Of a stretch of DNA of 64,000 nt, positions 58,687 to 64,000 are shown piece after piece. The DNA comes from Ophiodon elongatus. Its lineage: Eukaryota > Chordata > Actinopteri > Perciformes > Hexagrammidae. The stretch covers positions 3,298,501 through 3,362,500 of the forward strand of contig JACSYO010001640.1 in assembly GCA_016806645.1 (NCBI GenBank), in the 5' to 3' direction. The position numbers and the translations under genes are program-made. Numbering within the stretch: position 1 is the first letter of the stretch; each line of letters begins with the position of its first letter. Below the pieces are notes generated by a model that did no database searches, had not been told where the DNA came from, and worked only from the letters and a program-made list of their open reading frames with translations.

Positions 58687-61600
58687 ACGGCATTGCTTTG
58701 TGGGATATTTATGCCAGCCAGATGTAGTGTCCTGTGTTTACGTTCTGTAATATTTCACTGGAAATACAATGGAATTCATGTACTATTTTGGTTTCATACT
58801 AAGGTTTCGGACATTCTAAAAACCTTCACATATTGTTTTCGAGTACTACATATCATGTTAATATGGAATTTGGGACGCAGCCTTGTTCTTCAAACACTGC
58901 GCATGGTGTCTTCATGTTACAGTTTTAAGCTTCCAAATGTTCAGATGTTTAGATTTTTTTCCTACGGTTTTGGTTCCTGATGGACAAATCTTCAAGAAAA
59001 CATGGATTAAATTCATCGTTCAGCATTGGCTATACTTAAGACTGCACATAGAGTCTTGGTATAGAGTCTAACTTAATAACTACCTGTTTAGTGTCTCAGC
59101 CTTGGATCTTTTTTTCTCATTATAGTGCCCAAAAATGAATGTAGCTTTAGTTTGGCTTATGATTTTTGTGATCATGTCAATACTTAGGGTAGTGTGATTT
59201 ATGCCTGAATAGTGAATAGGGCGGCTTCAATACCAGTAAGTCACAGGTTTTTGATTATTTCTTGCATAGCTGACTTGATCTTCTTTCAATGTCGAACAAT
59301 TGAAGTATTTTCACACTGTACATGGCCAAAAATTTGAAAGGGCCAACAATCTCTATTTAAATACAATTTCCTCAACAGCCTGTAACTTTTTTAAGGTAAA
59401 ATATTTCAGATTTTTCCAGTCTGCCCAAGATACTATTGAACTTCTTAGAGCAAGGCAATATGTTATATGGTATAGCATAAAATGTATTAAAAAAATGCTG
59501 TTGGGTGTCATATACATTACTGATGATGATACCTCAAAGAAATGTTTGTGTAGATATATTTGTAATGCACCCTCAGTCAGCCCCGAAAAACATTGTACAT
59601 AATTGGTGAATATTTTCCAGTTTCACCTGGCTGCATATCACCTCTTAGGAGGCTGTTTCATGACAGATGAGTCCAGTGTGATATGCAGGATTTGCCGAGA
59701 GAAAGAAGGATGTAGAGAAGAAGATGTATGTGGAGCGACAGGAAAGAAAGAAGTATATAAGGGGATAAATGATCGTGCGAGAAGAAGAAGAAAAGAGATG
59801 AGAGTCGGTGTGAATTGGCAGAGCCAAATGCAAATGGTGGCCTTCATGCTCATCACTGTGATTTGTTTTTTCATGCCCCTCCGCACGCGTCTTGAATGAG
59901 CCAGCGGCCAGCTCTCTGCCTGCTCTGCTCTCATAACTGTCAGGAGATCCTTTATCTGACGGACCTTTATTTACAGCTTTAATTTCCTGAGCTTTATGTG
60001 TTCCGCTCGCACTCCACGGTGACATGGGCGTATGCGGTGTGGAATGCACTGCAAATTTTTGATAGGCAAATGTCTTCTGAGCTTTCATTACATTTCATGT
60101 TTGAATGGCCAATTGTATTTTTTATATATTTTGGTATTACCGGCAGGTCAGGCATGTATCTGCAGAAAGAGACACTTTTGTGTCTTAGATTTACAGTCAA
60201 ATTTCCCTCTGTTGTTCAGACTGGAAGACCTTTAGCCGAAATATCTGATGTTGTCCAGGTCATGTTGTTTCTTAGTCTGAGGCAGGTAGAGAGGGCTGCT
60301 TTGACAGAACCTGTAAATCAATCCTATTCTCTGGCAAACAAAGATTGATCCCATAGTGGCCTGATGGTTGCCGGGCGGTGGGATACAGGCCTCAGATTTG
60401 AGTGGGATGATATCAGACAGATTCACGGCATCTCAGCCTGCAGGTTCAAAGAGGCATGAAATAAACACTAAGCCATTGCCAATAACGGAGGCGGAAAGTA
60501 AGCTTTCCAGCCTCTCCAGTGGACCTGAGGAAATTGGTATTGAAAATCTTGTTTATTCATTCATCTGTACTCCAAACCTGTAGATTTATTCATGAAACCT
60601 AAAGGAAAATCCAATACAGAATCAAGAGTTTTGCCCTGACATTCTTGCGTAGTTTGGGGACATATTGTAGTCTGTTTGGAAATGTTTTCAACATGACCGT
60701 GGTAATTAAAAATGTCCCTGCCATCCGCCTGATTTTTCTTTTCTTAAATTAAATTGCAGTAGGTTAAGTGTGTGCTCCAAAATGTTTTTTGTTTGTTTTT
60801 AATTAAAGGTTAGAACTAATATTTGATTTTTCTTTATTTTAGACAGTAGCTGCATGCCTGAATTTAGCCTTGTGTAGTAAAGCTTTCTCAATAAATTCAA
60901 TTCAAAGAGTATTTCCATAGATTTTTGATTAATTTTATTTTGCCCTGAAACCGCATTTCAAGGTCCTCAAAGACCTGCTGAGACCTCATTCCATAAACAT
61001 ACTTTTCCCAGGTAATGAACAGAAACTAAATGGAATTTCGGTCATTGTAAATGTTCACAGTAAGTTACGTGTTGCTCAAAATTGAATATTTTTGACATTG
61101 CTGTTATAATTATGCAAAGGCCAGGATATGTCTTGACAACAAGCTGAAAATGTTGAGTTTGGAAATCACATAGTAATTACAGTTTTACACACTGTGGCCT
61201 TAACTACTGTGGGCTATTATGGGGTGCACAAAAGTCATTCACAGAATCATTATTGCACCCTCTGAGATAACGGCACAAAAGAACTCCACATGGAAAATTA
61301 CATTTGAAACCTCTCATCTGCTATTTCATTACCTTGCTCTGTCTGATGGGGGAAATGGGTTCTCTTAATTTAAGGAGCTGGATTCCAGCTTGCTGAGTGG
61401 TTTATGTAATCTCACGGTAAGTGTAATTTCCCATAATGCCATGTCACAGCTAGTACTCTGCTTAGTTACCGCATTCACTTATTGCATTGCAGGCGATCTT
61501 TACCACGCATCTCTCAAATAAGACCATTTCTATGGTGAACACCCTACAAAGACAGAAGTATGCAGAAGTATTATCTGGAAGCCACAAGTGTTTCTATGGG

Positions 61601-64000
61601 TGACATTCATACTTTCTTTCGGCGGACATAATTAGTCCACAAATTCTAAGGCACTAAGAGACCGCCTTCGTTGACAACTCTGCCGTTGGCAAAAGCATCC
61701 AATTGATTCCATGGGATGTTAAGAAACTGATCCATTAAGGATGGGGAGGACTTTCACGCTGTATTATTTCGATGTTTGTATGAGGACAAGTCAACACACC
61801 CTATCTTCATTTGGCATGATAAGATATAGACAACAGGGTTACCAATTTAGTAGATCTTCTTTTGTGGTATGTAATACAAAATGTATGCACTCACCATTTC
61901 CTGTGCACACCTTAAATATCCTTATACCACATCCTTTTCCTCCTTCATTGCAAACATTACTTCCCTCCTTAATTATTCCACCATATCCCACATTGTATTG
62001 GTAATAATTTGACATTTTATTAATAACATTGTAGTTTTGACAGTGCAGCATTGAGGACAAAGAGTTAAATGAATGAAAAAGGGTAGAATAATAATTCCAC
62101 AGATCATCCAAACAATAAAACATTTTGGACCCACATACATAACATATGAACTGGTAAAAACATTGTGAGTCAATTGTCAATTTATAATGAAGGAATAGCA
62201 TTAATTTGAACATCATCTAATGTTAACATGTGCATCTTACATAGGAATCCTGTTGCTAACAATTTGTTATTTTATAGCAAAGTTAACAAGTACTTAATAT
62301 GTAGTAAATAACCATAATTTATGGATGTAAAATAGTTTTACATTAGTCTGCACCCATATTTTATTTGTGTTATTTTAAATGATTCTCCAAATATCTGTTA
62401 TTAGCAGCCACCAAGCTTTTTATAATTTACCATATTTGAATTCAAGACAGGAAACATTACTGAAAATTCAAGCAAATGGAAAAAGGTAATGGAAAAAGTG
62501 TTTGTTGTAAGCTGTTGACATATTTTGAGGCTTTGTGCTACATAGATAATAAACAATAACAAAAGGTATCAGTTGGGAATTTATTTAAGAAACCTTTTTA
62601 AAATGGTGGGAAATCTATCGAGGTGGAAATATGCGTAGAGCCTGTAGAGCCTGTCTACAGTTCTGGATGACCTAAGAGAAAGAGTAGATGCGAGGTTATG
62701 GGAAACACACAGCTGGGTAGTTCTTGGCCGAAAGGAGATTGTTTAAGGACTTCTACGTGGCTTGGAGGTCAAACTTTTACTGTCTCAATTGTGAGCGAAA
62801 CTTCAAATCTATCTCGAAAGCTTCAATCCCCCGGGGTCTTAGAGATGGTTGCCTTGCATTGATCCCCTATCTGGTGCTCTTGACTGCCCCCACCACGTCA
62901 GAGCTCATTATTACACATTGGGATGTTATATGACAATACAGAAATCTATTAGTCGCTGCTTTGAAGAGAGTGGGTTGGATGTTGAAAGTCAGTTCGTACA
63001 GTGTTGTCAGGTTCGTTGTGTTATTTGTGCCGGTTGACTTTGTGTCTGTGCGTGCTGTTTCATTTTCCCTCCGATAATAATCAGCATCTTGAAGACACAT
63101 TTGATCTCATATTAGAGAAAAGTCCTCTGGAGAGACATTGTTTATTGGGTAATTTTAGTGGGTCAGAAGTATTGATGTTTATCTGTTGCAGTGTGATTTG
63201 AGACATGCTCTGTGATTTAGCCAATTCAACATTCTTTACTTTTTTTTTCTCTCTCTTGATGCTCTCTGAAACGGATTAAGAAAATTATTATATTGGAGTT
63301 GTTGCATATCCTTTATAGCTATAGCCTTTATTGATAGGATAGTAGGTGGAATTAATTGCATTAATCATGAAAATAAAACAGAGCCAGTGCTCATTGAAAA
63401 ACTTTTAATAAGAGGTCGAGAAGGATGGACAAAAATGTCCATCAACTTGTACATAAAAATAGACTTATAGATCAGCCGTAACCTAATTCTTTTCTTGGGT
63501 TATTTCGGTAAATGTGTGAGAATGAGTTTGCTAAAAGAATGTTTTAGTAGACTCGACATTATACAGCTCTATTGAAACACACTGGTAGCAACTCTAGAGA
63601 AGACAGATCAATGTAAAGTCTTAAAGTTTAGCTTTTACAAAAGCCACTATAACTCAATGTTTGGGCTTGATGAGGATAGAAACAAATATTTTCTTCAGAA
63701 AAGCTGGAAGTGATTACAAGCGCATTATTATATCATTTGGTTGGGATGAGAGGAGCACATAGAAAGAGTCCCAGACTGTTAGTGGTTGAAATGGGATTTT
63801 TTTCCCCCTCCCTCATCAGTTTGTGAGTTAGTTCTGCTGTGTCAGCAGTCAGCACACAAAAACGGAATTCAGTAAAAGCTCTCTCTGCTCGCTGGGAGTT
63901 TTTTTTTTTTCTTTCCCCCAACAGCTTGCTCCCATCCCCCCTTTTCCCCTCATGAACTGACATGCTGGAAGAAACATATGCTTCTATTCCCACTTCCTGA
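58687..64000. other. No gene supported to the window end
   Basis: AT-rich, short random frames on both strands. It could be intron of the gene starting in the 51-kb CpG block or intergenic DNA. No transposon, RNA gene or array is recognised. Confidence 0.5.

Overview
This window is vertebrate, most likely teleost-fish, genomic DNA. It is AT-rich and mostly non-coding. Its one recognisable protein gene is split into small exons with GT/AG introns, and the background is long dinucleotide and tetranucleotide microsatellites plus decayed transposons of kinds common in ray-finned fish. Nothing in it looks prokaryotic. Family and repeat identities come from recognition by eye, because no database search was possible. 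|| Layout. (1) 1-155: window edge with a CTG repeat and a possible 5' exon. (2) About 1118-1382: a GC-rich block that could be promoter and 5' UTR sequence. (3) 9490-32.5 kb: a complete plus-strand gene for a MICAL-family F-actin monooxygenase, closest to MICAL2. I could join 21 coding exons in a consistent reading frame from the ATG at 9599 to the TAG at 30871-30873, giving 1,112 residues. The order is an FAD monooxygenase domain, a calponin-homology (CH) domain, a linker with a basic nuclear-localisation motif and a proline-rich motif, one LIM domain, and a 134-residue tail with a hydrophobic helix. A 3' UTR of about 1.6 kb probably ends near an AATAAA at 32509. The C-terminal Rab-binding (bMERB) domain of long MICAL proteins is not in this model and was not seen downstream. 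(4) 32.5-50.8 kb: intergenic DNA with an LTR-like element bounded by 5-bp direct repeats, three copies of one hAT-type MITE (one carrying a nested insertion), a decayed LINE reverse transcriptase, and a second copy of a dispersed repeat that also lies in the last large mical2 intron. (5) 50.27-50.75 kb: a compound satellite with a higher-order unit. (6) 50.86-51.85 kb: a GC-rich, CpG-containing block ending in a strong splice donor, probably the promoter and non-coding first exon of another plus-strand gene whose coding part lies outside. In human the genes after MICAL2 are MICALCL, PARVA and TEAD1, so these are the natural candidates, but the sequence does not identify the gene. (7) 51.85-64 kb: presumed intron or intergenic DNA with a composite fish repeat (53.56-54.59 kb) and a decayed hAT transposon with a transposase fragment (57.88-58.69 kb). 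|| MICAL proteins oxidise methionines of actin and so disassemble filaments. The CH domain, linker and LIM domain direct and restrain that activity. The basic motif in the linker fits the nuclear actin role known for MICAL2, which promotes SRF/MRTF transcription. Apart from mical2 itself, the most interesting items are its hydrophobic tail in place of bMERB, a (GT)58 tract 18 bases after a splice donor, the orphan CpG first exon, and the nested or paired transposon remnants.
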